64,000 bases of DNA, taken from contig NZ_AP017457.1 of NCBI RefSeq assembly GCF_002355535.1, forward strand, positions 62,001 to 126,000, given 5' to 3'. Every line of letters begins with the position of its first letter. The first letter of the stretch is position 1. This stretch comes from Aurantimicrobium minutum (GTDB lineage Bacteria > Actinomycetota > Actinomycetes > Actinomycetales > Microbacteriaceae). Of the stretch, positions 14,823-24,008 are shown in pieces. The position numbers and the translations under genes were made by a program. A model generated the notes under the pieces. The model saw only the letters and a list, made by a program, of their open reading frames with translations, did no database searches and had not been told where the DNA came from.

Positions 14823-16763
14823 TTAGACCAACAGCTGGTGTTTGGCCAAGTTTTTGTAAAGAGGCGTTGTCTTCACAAGTTCAGAATGTGTTCCCGTTCC
14901 CACAACAGCTCCGTTTTCCAGAACAATAATCTGATCACTATCAACGACGGTGGAGAGGCGGTGCGCGATGATGATGAGCGTGCGATCTTGTGCAACACGG
15001 TCAATTGCCTCACGCATGAGTTGCTCGTTCGCACCATCCAAACTCGAGGTGGATTCATCCAGCAACAAAATGGGTGGCGCAGCCAACAGCGCACGAGCGA
15101 TAGCCAAACGTTGACGTTCACCACCGGAGAGCATGACACCCTCTTCACCAACGGGAGCATCCAAACCAAGCGGGCTGCGCTCAAGGACAGAAGTGAGGTT
15201 AACATCTGCCAATACGGCAATGCACTCCTCATCAGTTGAGTTGGGTGAACCCAGCAGGAGGTTATCTCGCAAGGAACCAGCAAGCACTGGAGCGTCTTGC
15301 TCGACGTAACCAATCTGCGCACGCAAATCTTCACGCTCGAGTGCCTTGATGTCAATACCGCCGACACGAATCTCGCCCGAGCTGGGGTCATAGAATCTTT
15401 CGATCAAGCCCAGGATGGTTGATTTACCAGCACCGGAAGGCCCTACGAGTGCGGCACGTGTTCCGTGCGCAACGCTAAATGACACTCCCTTGAGGATTTC
15501 TGGAGCTTCGGTCAGGGGCTGTGCTTCCTCAGCGAGAGCTTCACCTGCGGCGCCACCAGCCTTGATGCGTGCTTTCTCAGCACGAGACATTTTGGCAGTG
15601 GGATCGGTCGTACTCTCATCTTCCTCAACCGGAAGAACAAGCACTGGATAAGAGAAGCGAACGTCCACGAACTCCACAGCTACTGGGGAATTCTTTACAG
15701 CACCGCGGGCGCCGTTATCCAGCGTTGCCAGTGGGGCAAGTTCACGGTCGAACTCTCCTTCGCTGGGCAGGGCAATAATTTCTTGAATACGTCCAAGAGC
15801 ACCGAGCGCTGAGTTCACCGAGGTAATCGCACCAAAGGCTTGTCCCAGCGGCATGATCATCATGAACAGGAACAAGATGAACGTCACCAAGTTAGCTACC
15901 GTGATGGCACCAGAGGCAACACGGAAACCACCCACACCTAAAACGGTGAGGAAGGCTACTTGCATGGCGATGCCAGCAACAGGGACAACCAAAGCAGAAA
16001 TCTTGGCAACCTTGATGCCCATGCGCCAGGCGCCCTCGGCCTCGTCATCAACGACTTTGATTTCTCTATCTGTCGCATTAGCGGCACGCACGGTGCGCAC
16101 GGCAGAAATGGCACGCTCAACTGAGGCAGCGAGCTCACCGACCTTGGCTTGAGCTTTCCTGCTTGCTACACGAATGCGGCGAGAGAGAACGGTAACGATG
16201 ATGATGGCGCTAAAGACCACCAAGACAGTGAGTCCGAGCAGGACTGGGTCAATGATTGCCATCGCGATAATGGCACCAATGAAAGTCAGCGAACCACCGA
16301 TGGCTTCAACCAAACCCTGCGTCAAGACGGCACGAAGCAAGGTCGTGTCACTGCCCACGCGGGAGACGAGGTCACCGGTCCGCCTGGTATCAAATTCGCT
16401 GATTGGCAGACGCAGAATTCGCGCCACGAGTCGACGCCTGGAGGAAAGAACTACACCTTCACCGGTGCGCTGGAGCAAGTAGTGCTGGTAGCCATTAATC
16501 AGCGCAGATGCCACCACGAGTCCGATAAGCAACCACACGAGGTTGCCCATGAGCTCACCAGCACTGACACGGTTGATGACCTGTCCAACCAGCAGTGGTT
16601 GAGCCAATGACGCGGCTGCGCCCAACACGCTGAGCACAATGACGAAGGAGAGAACCTTCTTGTGTTCAAGCAGGTAGGGCATCAACTGCCCAAAACTTGC
16701 CTTGGGCGCAGTTGAGGAATTTTCAGGGGCCGATGAACGACGACCCATACGGGGTGAGCTCAT
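14823..16763 (-). CDS. ABC exporter half-transporter (membrane domain plus ATPase)
   Basis: 646 residues with six membrane segments in the first 315 residues and a C-terminal ATPase. Walker A GPSGAGKST (441-449), signature LSGGERQRLAIARALL (from 545) and Walker B LLLDES are intact, so it should hydrolyse ATP as a homodimer. A charged and alanine-rich stretch (about 375-422, rich in E, K and A) interrupts the start of the ATPase domain. The substrate is unknown: multidrug or lipid exporters share this architecture. It lies downstream of a small membrane protein and the rib operon on the same strand, with short gaps. Confidence 0.88.
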   Translation of the reverse strand: MSSPRMGRRSSAPENSSTAPKASFGQLMPYLLEHKKVLSFVIVLSVLGAAASLAQPLLVGQVINRVSAGELMGNLVWLLIGLVVASALINGYQHYLLQRTGEGVVLSSRRRLVARILRLPISEFDTRRTGDLVSRVGSDTTLLRAVLTQGLVEAIGGSLTFIGAIIAMAIIDPVLLGLTVLVVFSAIIIVTVLSRRIRVASRKAQAKVGELAASVERAISAVRTVRAANATDREIKVVDDEAEGAWRMGIKVAKISALVVPVAGIAMQVAFLTVLGVGGFRVASGAITVANLVTFILFLFMMIMPLGQAFGAITSVNSALGALGRIQEIIALPSEGEFDRELAPLATLDNGARGAVKNSPVAVEFVDVRFSYPVLVLPVEEDESTTDPTAKMSRAEKARIKAGGAAGEALAEEAQPLTEAPEILKGVSFSVAHGTRAALVGPSGAGKSTILGLIERFYDPSSGEIRVGGIDIKALEREDLRAQIGYVEQDAPVLAGSLRDNLLLGSPNSTDEECIAVLADVNLTSVLERSPLGLDAPVGEEGVMLSGGERQRLAIARALLAAPPILLLDESTSSLDGANEQLMREAIDRVAQDRTLIIIAHRLSTVVDSDQIIVLENGAVVGTGTHSELVKTTPLYKNLAKHQLLV

Positions 16764-16773
16764 CAGATCCTAG

Positions 16774-17133
16774 TTACCAGGCGACAGCGAGAATAACGTT
16801 GAGCAAAGTTAGTCCACCAATGGACCACAGTGCCCACGAAGGTGCAACCTCGCGCTTGCGGAATACGAGGGCCAAGACAATAATCACGATGAGCACAGAC
16901 AGCTTCACTGCAATCTTGGTGTTGTTGACCTCTTCGCCTTCAATAAGGCCGGCAGAGTAGATACCAGTCAGTGCGACACCGGTAACTAACTGAGTGTAAG
17001 CACCATCGAGCATGCCGCGAACAACGCGACCCTTACCCTTTGAAATGTCCTTGATTTGGAGCAGGAATGCACCCAAAAGATAAGACAGACCAATGAAGTG
17101 AAGGATGACGAGGATTGTGACTAAAAGTTCCAT
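16774..17133 (-). CDS. Small four-helix integral membrane protein, function unknown
   Basis: 119 residues with hydrophobic segments near 5-25, 45-62, 72-90 and 100-118, separated by short basic loops. I recognise no catalytic motif. It sits 13 bases downstream of ribH and 10 bases upstream of the ABC exporter, so it is probably transcribed from the riboflavin operon. That position could suggest a membrane role linked to flavins, but nothing in the sequence shows it. The ATG is preceded by GAGGATAT. Confidence 0.65.
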   Translation of the reverse strand: MELLVTILVILHFIGLSYLLGAFLLQIKDISKGKGRVVRGMLDGAYTQLVTGVALTGIYSAGLIEGEEVNNTKIAVKLSVLIVIIVLALVFRKREVAPSWALWSIGGLTLLNVILAVAW

Positions 17134-17146
17134 ATCCTCAGCCTAG

Positions 17147-17620
17147 CTACTTGTTACGAATCTTTCGAAGGGTAACAGCTGTTTCTAAGGCAGCGAGTGC
17201 TGCTTCTTCACCCTTATCTTCTTTGGAATCGGGCAGTCCAGCACGGTCGAGACCCTGCTGTTCGTCATCTAGGGTGAGCACTCCAAAGCCAACAGGCTTT
17301 CCGGTGTCGAGCGCAACGCGGGTCAATCCTGAGGTGGCTGCATCTGAGACAAACTCAAAGTGTGGTGTGCCACCACGGATGATGACGCCGAGAGCAACAA
17401 CGGCATCTGCGCCTGCTTCCAGGACAGCTTTGCACACCACCGGAAGTTCGAAACTTCCTGCCACGCGCACGAGTGAATGAGTTGCACCGCTGGCGTCGAT
17501 GGTGCGCTGAGCGGAAGCAATCATCGCATCAGTGATGACATCGTGCCATTGCCCGGCAACAATAACGATGTTCAGTCCTGTTGCATCAACAGTGATTGTG
17601 GGAGAGCCTGCTCCACTCAT
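17147..17620 (-). CDS. ribH: Lumazine synthase (riboflavin synthase beta subunit)
   Basis: 157 residues. It condenses the ribityl-pyrimidinedione with 3,4-dihydroxy-2-butanone 4-phosphate to make lumazine, the penultimate step in riboflavin synthesis. Family motifs are present: VAGQWHDVITDAM, GSFELPVVCKA and ALGVIIRGGTPHFEFVSD, the latter holding the active-site histidine. The start overlaps the ribBA stop by four bases (ATGA). It is the last dedicated enzyme of the FMN-riboswitch operon. Confidence 0.97.
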   Translation of the reverse strand: MSGAGSPTITVDATGLNIVIVAGQWHDVITDAMIASAQRTIDASGATHSLVRVAGSFELPVVCKAVLEAGADAVVALGVIIRGGTPHFEFVSDAATSGLTRVALDTGKPVGFGVLTLDDEQQGLDRAGLPDSKEDKGEEAALAALETAVTLRKIRNK

Positions 17621-18900
17621 GCGGTGACCTCCTTGGCCGTTACTGCGGGTTCAATTGCGGGGAGGATTCCAGGTAACTGGTGTCCCATGCGGTCACGCTT
17701 CACGTTGAGGTAACCGGTGTTGTATTCACCCAAGCCCACGACGAGGGGAACGAGATCATTGATTTTGATGCCATATTGCTCAAGCTGGCGCTTCTTTTCA
17801 GGGTTGTTGCTGAGCAATCGCACCGAGCGAATACCCATTTCATCAAGCATGCGGGCTGCTGCGGTGTAATCACGAGCATCGGCAGGGAAGCCCAGAGCGA
17901 GGTTGGCGTCGAGAGTGTCAAAGCCTTGCTCTTGCAGCTTGTAGGCCTTGAACTTGTTGACCAGGCCAATGCCACGACCCTCCTGACCGCGCAGGTAGAG
18001 AACAACACCCCCGTTGGGGTCAGCCTCAATCATGCGCAAAGCTTCATCGAGCTGGGGGCCACACTCACACTTGAGTGAGTGCAGAGCTTCACCGGTGAGA
18101 CATTCGGAGTGCACGCGCACGAGGACATCTTCTCCGTCTGGGTTTCCGGCGATGATTGCCACGTGGTCGGTGCCTGTTGCGTGGTCACGGTAACCGCGCA
18201 TACGGAACATTCCGAGATCTGTGGGAACAGTAGTCTCGACCTCGAATGCAACACGATGCTGATCGAGTTCACCTTCAATGCGAGCTGGCAGAGGGTGTGC
18301 TTCGAGGTAATCAACCAGCGCAGCAACTGTAGTCAACGGTAGGTTATCGCGTTCAGCTAGCTCTTCCAGGCCAGGCATGCGCATCATGTCACCGTCTTCA
18401 GCAACAATCTCAGCGATGACGCCGACAGGGTTCAACCCAGCCAAGCGGAGAAGATCTACTGTTGCTTCCGTGTGACCGGCGCGCTCAAGAACACCACCGT
18501 CGACAGCACGCAACGGCAGGATGTGTCCGGGACGAATCAAGTCCATGGGGCCTGCTGTGGGGTCAGCTAAAACCTTGACGGTGCGAGCACGGTCACTGGC
18601 GCTGATGCCGGTGGTCACACCAGAAGCTGCGTCTACCGAGATTGTGTAGGCCGTGGTACGGGTGTCTTGGCTGCGCTCAACCATGATGGGCAGGTTGAGA
18701 CGGTCAGCCACATCACGAGGCATCGGAGCACACACCAGACCGGAGGAGTGCTTCACAATCCAGGCCATGGTTTCTTTGGTCGCGAACTCTGCCGCCATGA
18801 TGGCGTCGCCCTCGTTCTCGCGACCTTCGTCATCGGCCACGAGCACGATGCGTCCAGCCTTGAGAGCTTCAAGAACTTCGGGGATAGGGGTGAGAGCCAT
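17617..18900 (-). CDS. ribBA: Bifunctional 3,4-dihydroxy-2-butanone-4-phosphate synthase / GTP cyclohydrolase II
   Basis: 427 residues from ATG 18900; the frame stays open upstream, but only this start avoids a long overlap with ribE. The N-terminal half (about 1-205) carries the RibB acidic loop DDEGRENEGD and RPGHILPLRA. The C-terminal half carries the RibA zinc site SECLTGEALHSLKCECG and the YLRGQEGRGIGL motif. It supplies both early branches of riboflavin synthesis, from ribulose 5-phosphate and GTP. The start lies one base after the ribE stop, so translation is probably coupled. Confidence 0.97.
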   Translation of the reverse strand: MALTPIPEVLEALKAGRIVLVADDEGRENEGDAIMAAEFATKETMAWIVKHSSGLVCAPMPRDVADRLNLPIMVERSQDTRTTAYTISVDAASGVTTGISASDRARTVKVLADPTAGPMDLIRPGHILPLRAVDGGVLERAGHTEATVDLLRLAGLNPVGVIAEIVAEDGDMMRMPGLEELAERDNLPLTTVAALVDYLEAHPLPARIEGELDQHRVAFEVETTVPTDLGMFRMRGYRDHATGTDHVAIIAGNPDGEDVLVRVHSECLTGEALHSLKCECGPQLDEALRMIEADPNGGVVLYLRGQEGRGIGLVNKFKAYKLQEQGFDTLDANLALGFPADARDYTAAARMLDEMGIRSVRLLSNNPEKKRQLEQYGIKINDLVPLVVGLGEYNTGYLNVKRDRMGHQLPGILPAIEPAVTAKEVTA

Positions 18901-18901
18901 G

Positions 18902-19528
18902 TTAGGCACCTGCATTCTGTTGGGGGAGGAAGGCCAGCATGCGTGCGACCTGTCGGGCAATAATGTCTGTTTCGAGGTTGACCTTGTCACCAACGACACG
19001 AAGGCCGAGCGTGGTCACCGTGAGTGTTTCTGGAATGAGAGAAACCTCAAACCACTGGGCAGATTCCGAAGGGTCACTGATGTTGCTCACGGTGAGCGAA
19101 ACACCATCAACAGTGATGGAGCCCTTATCAACAAGAAGAGGGGCTAGTTCTCTACCTAGGCCAAAGCGAATGACTGTCCAGTCTTCACTGGGCGTAATCG
19201 ACAAAACCTCGGCGGTCCCATCAACGTGACCTTGCACGATGTGTCCGCCTAGGCGGCTACCCAGCTCTGCTGCGCGTTCAAGATTTACCGCCAACCCGAC
19301 CCGCGCATCGCTGAGGGTGGACATGTCTAAGGTTTGCTGCATCACATCTGCGGTGAATGAGGTGGCATCGTGTTCGATCACTGTCAGACACACTCCGCTG
19401 ACGGCAATGGAATCACCTTGTTGTGCTCCGGAGAGTGCTTTGTGTCCGGAGACTGTCAGCCTCACGGCATCAGGCAAAGATTCAATTGCGGTGATTGTTC
19501 CGCGTTCTTCAATTAGGCCAGTGAACAT
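18902..19528 (-). CDS. ribE: Riboflavin synthase alpha subunit
   Basis: 208 residues. It dismutates two lumazine molecules to riboflavin. The N-terminal MFTGLIEERG is diagnostic, and the duplicated lumazine-binding barrel is visible: each half has a G.S.AV.GVCLTV-type segment (SIAVSGVCLTV and SITVDGVSLTV), and GGHIVQGHVDG links them. It lies three bases after ribD and one base before ribBA in the operon. Confidence 0.96.
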   Translation of the reverse strand: MFTGLIEERGTITAIESLPDAVRLTVSGHKALSGAQQGDSIAVSGVCLTVIEHDATSFTADVMQQTLDMSTLSDARVGLAVNLERAAELGSRLGGHIVQGHVDGTAEVLSITPSEDWTVIRFGLGRELAPLLVDKGSITVDGVSLTVSNISDPSESAQWFEVSLIPETLTVTTLGLRVVGDKVNLETDIIARQVARMLAFLPQQNAGA

Positions 19529-19531
19529 GGA

Positions 19532-20569
19532 TTAGGCCCCTTTCCTGATTGGTTTAGCGGTGATCAATATGTCGTCACCCAGGTTCTCGACTGAGCTCAC
19601 CTCGAGATCAATACGTTCAGACAGGGTGGAAACACCAAGGTCTCCCAGGGCAAGTTTGTCTCCGCCTAACAAAACCGGAGCTTGGAAGATGTAGAGGCGG
19701 TCAGCCAAACCTTGAGCGATGAACGCACTGGCTAGGGTGGGACCACCTTCGACATACACAGTTCTAATTCCCCGATCAAACATCTCGCTCAGAGCCGCAT
19801 GCAGGTCATTGTGACCAATCACGAGTGGCTCGAATGGGTGCTGATGAATCTGGGCATCACCAGGAATCTGACGTTTTCCAATGATGACGGGGATGGGCTG
19901 GTGATCGTGAAGATCGCCAGATGTGGTGCGCGCAGTCAGGGAAGGGTTATCTGCCAAAACAGTTCCTGTTCCCACGACGATGGCATCTGCTGCTGAACGC
20001 TGCACATGAACACGCTCACGCGATTGAGGGCCAGAAATCCACTGGCTTGTTCCGTCTGTTGCCGCAGCACGGCCATCAAAACTCGAGGCCCACTTCACGG
20101 TGACGTGGGGACGGTGTAGGCGGGCGGCAAGCATCCACTCTTCAAGGAGCTCTTCCGCCTCATCTTCGAGCAGGCCGCCAACAACCTCGATACCGGCATC
20201 GCGCAGACGCTGTGCTCCACCAGAGGAGGCGTGACCAGGGTCAGTAGCGGCGTAGACAACACGGCCAACCCCAGCCTCGATAAGAGCTTGTGCACAAGGA
20301 CCCGTGCGGCCGGTGTGGTTACAGGGCTCCAAGGTGACCACAAAGGTTGAGCCTTGAGCTTGTTCAGGTGTGAGCTGAGACAACGCATCAACTTCAGCAT
20401 GCGCTGTGCCTGCACCACGGTGCCAGCCTTCAGCGATAGTCGTTCCTTCTGCATTCAAAACGACACAACCCACCTGGGGGTTGACGCCATAGTGTGGGCC
20501 GTTACCGGCAAGCACGATGGCACGACGCATAGCGGCCTGTTCGGCCTGCGTGGTGTCTAACTCGTTCAT
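19532..20569 (-). CDS. ribD: Bifunctional pyrimidine deaminase / uracil reductase
   Basis: 345 residues. The N-terminal deaminase domain has HAEVDAL and EPCNHTGRTGPC, giving the zinc histidine, catalytic glutamate and cysteines. The C-terminal reductase domain (from about residue 150) has VKWASSFDGRAA and VEGGPTLASAF. Together they convert the GTP-derived pyrimidine to the ribityl-amino-uracil phosphate. It is the first gene after the FMN riboswitch; the ribosome binding region before the ATG is weak (GAGCACCGGTAG), which fits control at translation as well as transcription. Confidence 0.96.
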   Translation of the reverse strand: MNELDTTQAEQAAMRRAIVLAGNGPHYGVNPQVGCVVLNAEGTTIAEGWHRGAGTAHAEVDALSQLTPEQAQGSTFVVTLEPCNHTGRTGPCAQALIEAGVGRVVYAATDPGHASSGGAQRLRDAGIEVVGGLLEDEAEELLEEWMLAARLHRPHVTVKWASSFDGRAAATDGTSQWISGPQSRERVHVQRSAADAIVVGTGTVLADNPSLTARTTSGDLHDHQPIPVIIGKRQIPGDAQIHQHPFEPLVIGHNDLHAALSEMFDRGIRTVYVEGGPTLASAFIAQGLADRLYIFQAPVLLGGDKLALGDLGVSTLSERIDLEVSSVENLGDDILITAKPIRKGA

Positions 20570-20614
20570 CTACCGGTGCTCTCTGTTGTGGAGGCATGCT
20601 TCGGGTAGACGGGT

Positions 20615-20662
20615 GCCAAAAATGACAACCGAACTCGGCAGGCGTCACTAACTACACCTGCC
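20615..20662 (-). terminator. Possible expression platform of the FMN riboswitch
   Basis: On the minus strand just after the aptamer, GGCAGG (20662-20657) can pair with CCTGCC (20642-20637), and an overlapping CCGA-GT-TCGG hairpin is followed by TTGTCATTTTT. The two folds share bases and could be alternatives. The T run is short, so termination versus ribosome-site masking is unresolved. Confidence 0.4.
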
Positions 20663-20664
20663 GC

Positions 20665-20803
20665 GCGCGTTCTCCCATCCGGACTTTAACCGTCGGTTTC
20701 GGAATTTCACCGAATCAACCTCATCCTCCAGCCGGGTGGCTTTTGTATGAGGGTCGCGGACTTTCACCGCCGGCTCAGATTTTCACTGACCCCGAAGCGC
20801 GTT
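20665..20803 (-). promoter_or_regulatory. FMN riboswitch (RFN element) of the rib operon
   Basis: Read on the minus strand it contains the conserved RFN blocks: CTTCGGGG, GCCGGCGGTGAAAGTCCGCG, then GATTCGGTGAAATTCCGAAA and CGACGGTTAAAGTCCGGATG, ending in GGAGA. These are nearly invariant in FMN aptamers. It precedes ribD by about 95 bases. When FMN binds, the operon should be shut down. The aptamer begins only about 16 bases after the trpS stop, so its promoter must overlap the end of trpS or be further upstream. Confidence 0.95.
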
Positions 20804-20818
20804 GCTCTAGATAACAGT

Positions 20819-21898
<1,080 letters not shown>

Positions 21899-22738
21899 CT
21901 AGAGGTTGTAGTCGACAACAACGGGGGTGTGATCTGACCAGCGAGTGTCGTAGGAGTCTGCGCGGTCAACACTGTAGTTCGAGGCAAGCGAAGCCAACGC
22001 TGGGGTTGCCAGGTGGTAATCAATACGCCAACCAGCATCGTTATCGAATGCTTGACCACGCCACGACCACCAGGTGTAGGGGCCAGGAACATCCCCAGCT
22101 GCCTGGCGTCCCACATCAACCCAACCTAGGCCAGTCCCGGTGGAACCGTCAGGTCCGGTGACGGGTTCGCCTTTGGCGCCCATAAAACGATAGAAGTAGG
22201 CGCGCTCTTCGGGCAGGAACCCTGCGCGCTTGACGTTGCCCTTCCAGTTCTTGATATCAAGCTCGGTGTGACCGACGTTGAGATCTCCCACGACCAGTGC
22301 GTAGGGAGTGTGTGCTTCGAGCTCAGGAAGTCGTTCTTGCATTGCTTTTAGGAACTTGAATTTCTCCACCTGCTTGGGGGTGTCTACTTCACCCGAGTGA
22401 ACATAGGTGCTTACCACTGTAAGAATCTTGTCGCCAATTTTGTAGTCCGCTTCAAGCCAGCGACCTGCCGTATCAAAATCATCAGCACCGAGGCTAACGC
22501 GGTGAATCTCCGCACTGCTACGACTAGCCAAGGCAACTCCTGCACGACCCTTCGCCGTGGCAGCATCGTGCAGAATGTTCCACTCGGGACCCAGAAGCTC
22601 TTCCAAGTCTTCGGTGGATGCGCGGACTTCCTGCAGGGCAAGAATGTCAACGTTGCGCTGTGAAAGCCACTGGTCCATTCCCTTACGGAAGGCGGCACGA
22701 ACGCCATTGACATTGACGGTGGCGATGCGAACGGACAT
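21899..22738 (-). CDS. xth: Exodeoxyribonuclease III / AP endonuclease
   Basis: 279 residues from ATG 22738, with GAAGGC upstream; the product begins MSVRIATVNVNGVRAA, the expected family start with the first metal-binding asparagine. Catalytic landmarks are LQEVRA (metal glutamate), GDLNVGHTELDI, and the C-terminal WSDHTPVVVDY with the active-site aspartate-histidine pair. It would cleave at abasic sites in base-excision repair. It reads leftward into trpS. Confidence 0.93.
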   Translation of the reverse strand: MSVRIATVNVNGVRAAFRKGMDQWLSQRNVDILALQEVRASTEDLEELLGPEWNILHDAATAKGRAGVALASRSSAEIHRVSLGADDFDTAGRWLEADYKIGDKILTVVSTYVHSGEVDTPKQVEKFKFLKAMQERLPELEAHTPYALVVGDLNVGHTELDIKNWKGNVKRAGFLPEERAYFYRFMGAKGEPVTGPDGSTGTGLGWVDVGRQAAGDVPGPYTWWSWRGQAFDNDAGWRIDYHLATPALASLASNYSVDRADSYDTRWSDHTPVVVDYNL

Positions 22739-22754
22739 GCCTTCAAGTCTAGGG

Positions 22755-23660
22755 CTAGTCATTGGGGTGACGGTGGGGAACAATCCAGCCCAAGTCACGA
22801 ACTTCGACCTGGTCATCCTGCATGCTCAATGCAACCCAGCTGGTAGCAAACAAATAGATTCGTGAAGCGAAGTTGAAGTAGATCAGCAATCCGATAAAGA
22901 CAGTAAAACTGGCTAAGAGGGGATTGCTTTCTGTGCGGGTCAGAATGTAGGACCCTGCAATTTTCAACAATGTCAAGGCGAGTGCTCCCAAAAGCACACC
23001 ATCTCTGAGGTTCCGAAGTGGAATGGGAACACCGCTGAGAACATTCATCACCAGGGCAAGCATGATGGCGTCAAAAATGAAGACGATAACTAACCCAGCA
23101 ATCTCAAAACCGATCTTGCCCCACCCACTCCTATCAATAATTCCTAAAGCAGGGACGATCACATTTGCCAGGTTTGTTGCCACAACCGTGAGTGCTGAGG
23201 TGAGGATGACGAACAGACCGTATCCCAACGCCAGAACCAGGTCATAGAGCTTGAGGAGAACAAAATTCAACCGAGATGGTGGCAGGGTGAAGATGGTGCG
23301 TACTGCAGTGCGGATGTAGTTCAGCCAATTAATTGCTGTGTACAGAACAACAACAACCGCGATCCCACCAGTCCACCCCAAGCTGGTGGTTGTGTCCAAA
23401 ATTCCTGGATCAATCACACCACCCTTTTGGATGAGATCAGGAATCTGGGTATTGATGAAATCAATAATGGCATTTTTGAGTTCTGGACGTTCGCGAAGGT
23501 AGATGCCACTGAGGCTGAAGCCAAGCCACACTGCTGCGAAAGTGGCAAAGAGTGCTTGGAATGACATCCCTGCGGCCAGCAGGTTTCCACCTGCGGCACT
23601 GTAAATCTTGTAGACCCGATATGGGCGACGTTCTTGCGCCCACACCAATGCCTTTTTCAT
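22755..23660 (-). CDS. YihY/BrkB-family integral membrane protein
   Basis: 301 residues with about six hydrophobic segments: near 25-50, 93-112, 138-165, 178-202, 212-235 and 243-268. Family hallmarks include an N-terminal GGNLLAAGMSFQALFATFA and a conserved TAINWLNYIRTAVRTIF region. Family members were once called ribonuclease BN, but that activity belongs to another gene; the real function is unknown. It is separated from the upstream pts operon by a strong hairpin and is followed 16 bases later by exonuclease III. Confidence 0.85.
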   Translation of the reverse strand: MKKALVWAQERRPYRVYKIYSAAGGNLLAAGMSFQALFATFAAVWLGFSLSGIYLRERPELKNAIIDFINTQIPDLIQKGGVIDPGILDTTTSLGWTGGIAVVVVLYTAINWLNYIRTAVRTIFTLPPSRLNFVLLKLYDLVLALGYGLFVILTSALTVVATNLANVIVPALGIIDRSGWGKIGFEIAGLVIVFIFDAIMLALVMNVLSGVPIPLRNLRDGVLLGALALTLLKIAGSYILTRTESNPLLASFTVFIGLLIYFNFASRIYLFATSWVALSMQDDQVEVRDLGWIVPHRHPND

Positions 23661-23681
23661 ACCTGTCAGCTTAAAGGGAAA

Positions 23682-23714
23682 GGCCCGTGGATTCCGTAAT
23701 GGAACCCACGGGCC
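23682..23714 (-). terminator. Terminator of the fructose PTS operon
   Basis: On the minus strand GGCCCGTGG pairs with CCACGGGCC, with an inner TTCC/GGAA pairing, and the hairpin is followed by TTTCCCTTT. It lies 18 bases after the HPr stop codon. Confidence 0.8.
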
Positions 23715-23732
23715 AAAGAGCCCTGCTAACGA

Positions 23733-24008
23733 TTAGTCAGCATCGAGGTCAGACGTGAGCAGGCTAGCCAACTCGTCTGCAATAGCCTCTGCGTTGTCAC
23801 CTTCGACATCGAGCACGATTTCTTCACCGTGTCCGACAGCGAGAGCGAGTACCGAGAGGATACTTGCACCGTCTGCGTCGTCACCGTTTGTTTTGGTAAT
23901 CGTTACGTTGTGACCTGTTGCTGCCACTGCCTGCACAAAGGTGCTGGCAGGGCGAGCGTGCAGTCCAACACGCGAACCAACGGTGACTGTTCTCTGAGCT
24001 TTAGGCAA
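23733..24008 (-). CDS. ptsH: Phosphocarrier protein HPr
   Basis: 91 residues from TTG 24008, chosen because GGAGGA lies six bases upstream and the product starts just before the conserved TVTV strand; it overlaps the EIIC stop by eight bases. The phospho-accepting histidine is His17 in GLHARPAS. A regulatory serine equivalent to Ser46 lies at about residue 49 in GASILSVLALA. It relays phosphate from enzyme I (divergent, 28061) to the fructose EIIA encoded in the same operon. Confidence 0.94.
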   Translation of the reverse strand: MPKAQRTVTVGSRVGLHARPASTFVQAVAATGHNVTITKTNGDDADGASILSVLALAVGHGEEIVLDVEGDNAEAIADELASLLTSDLDAD

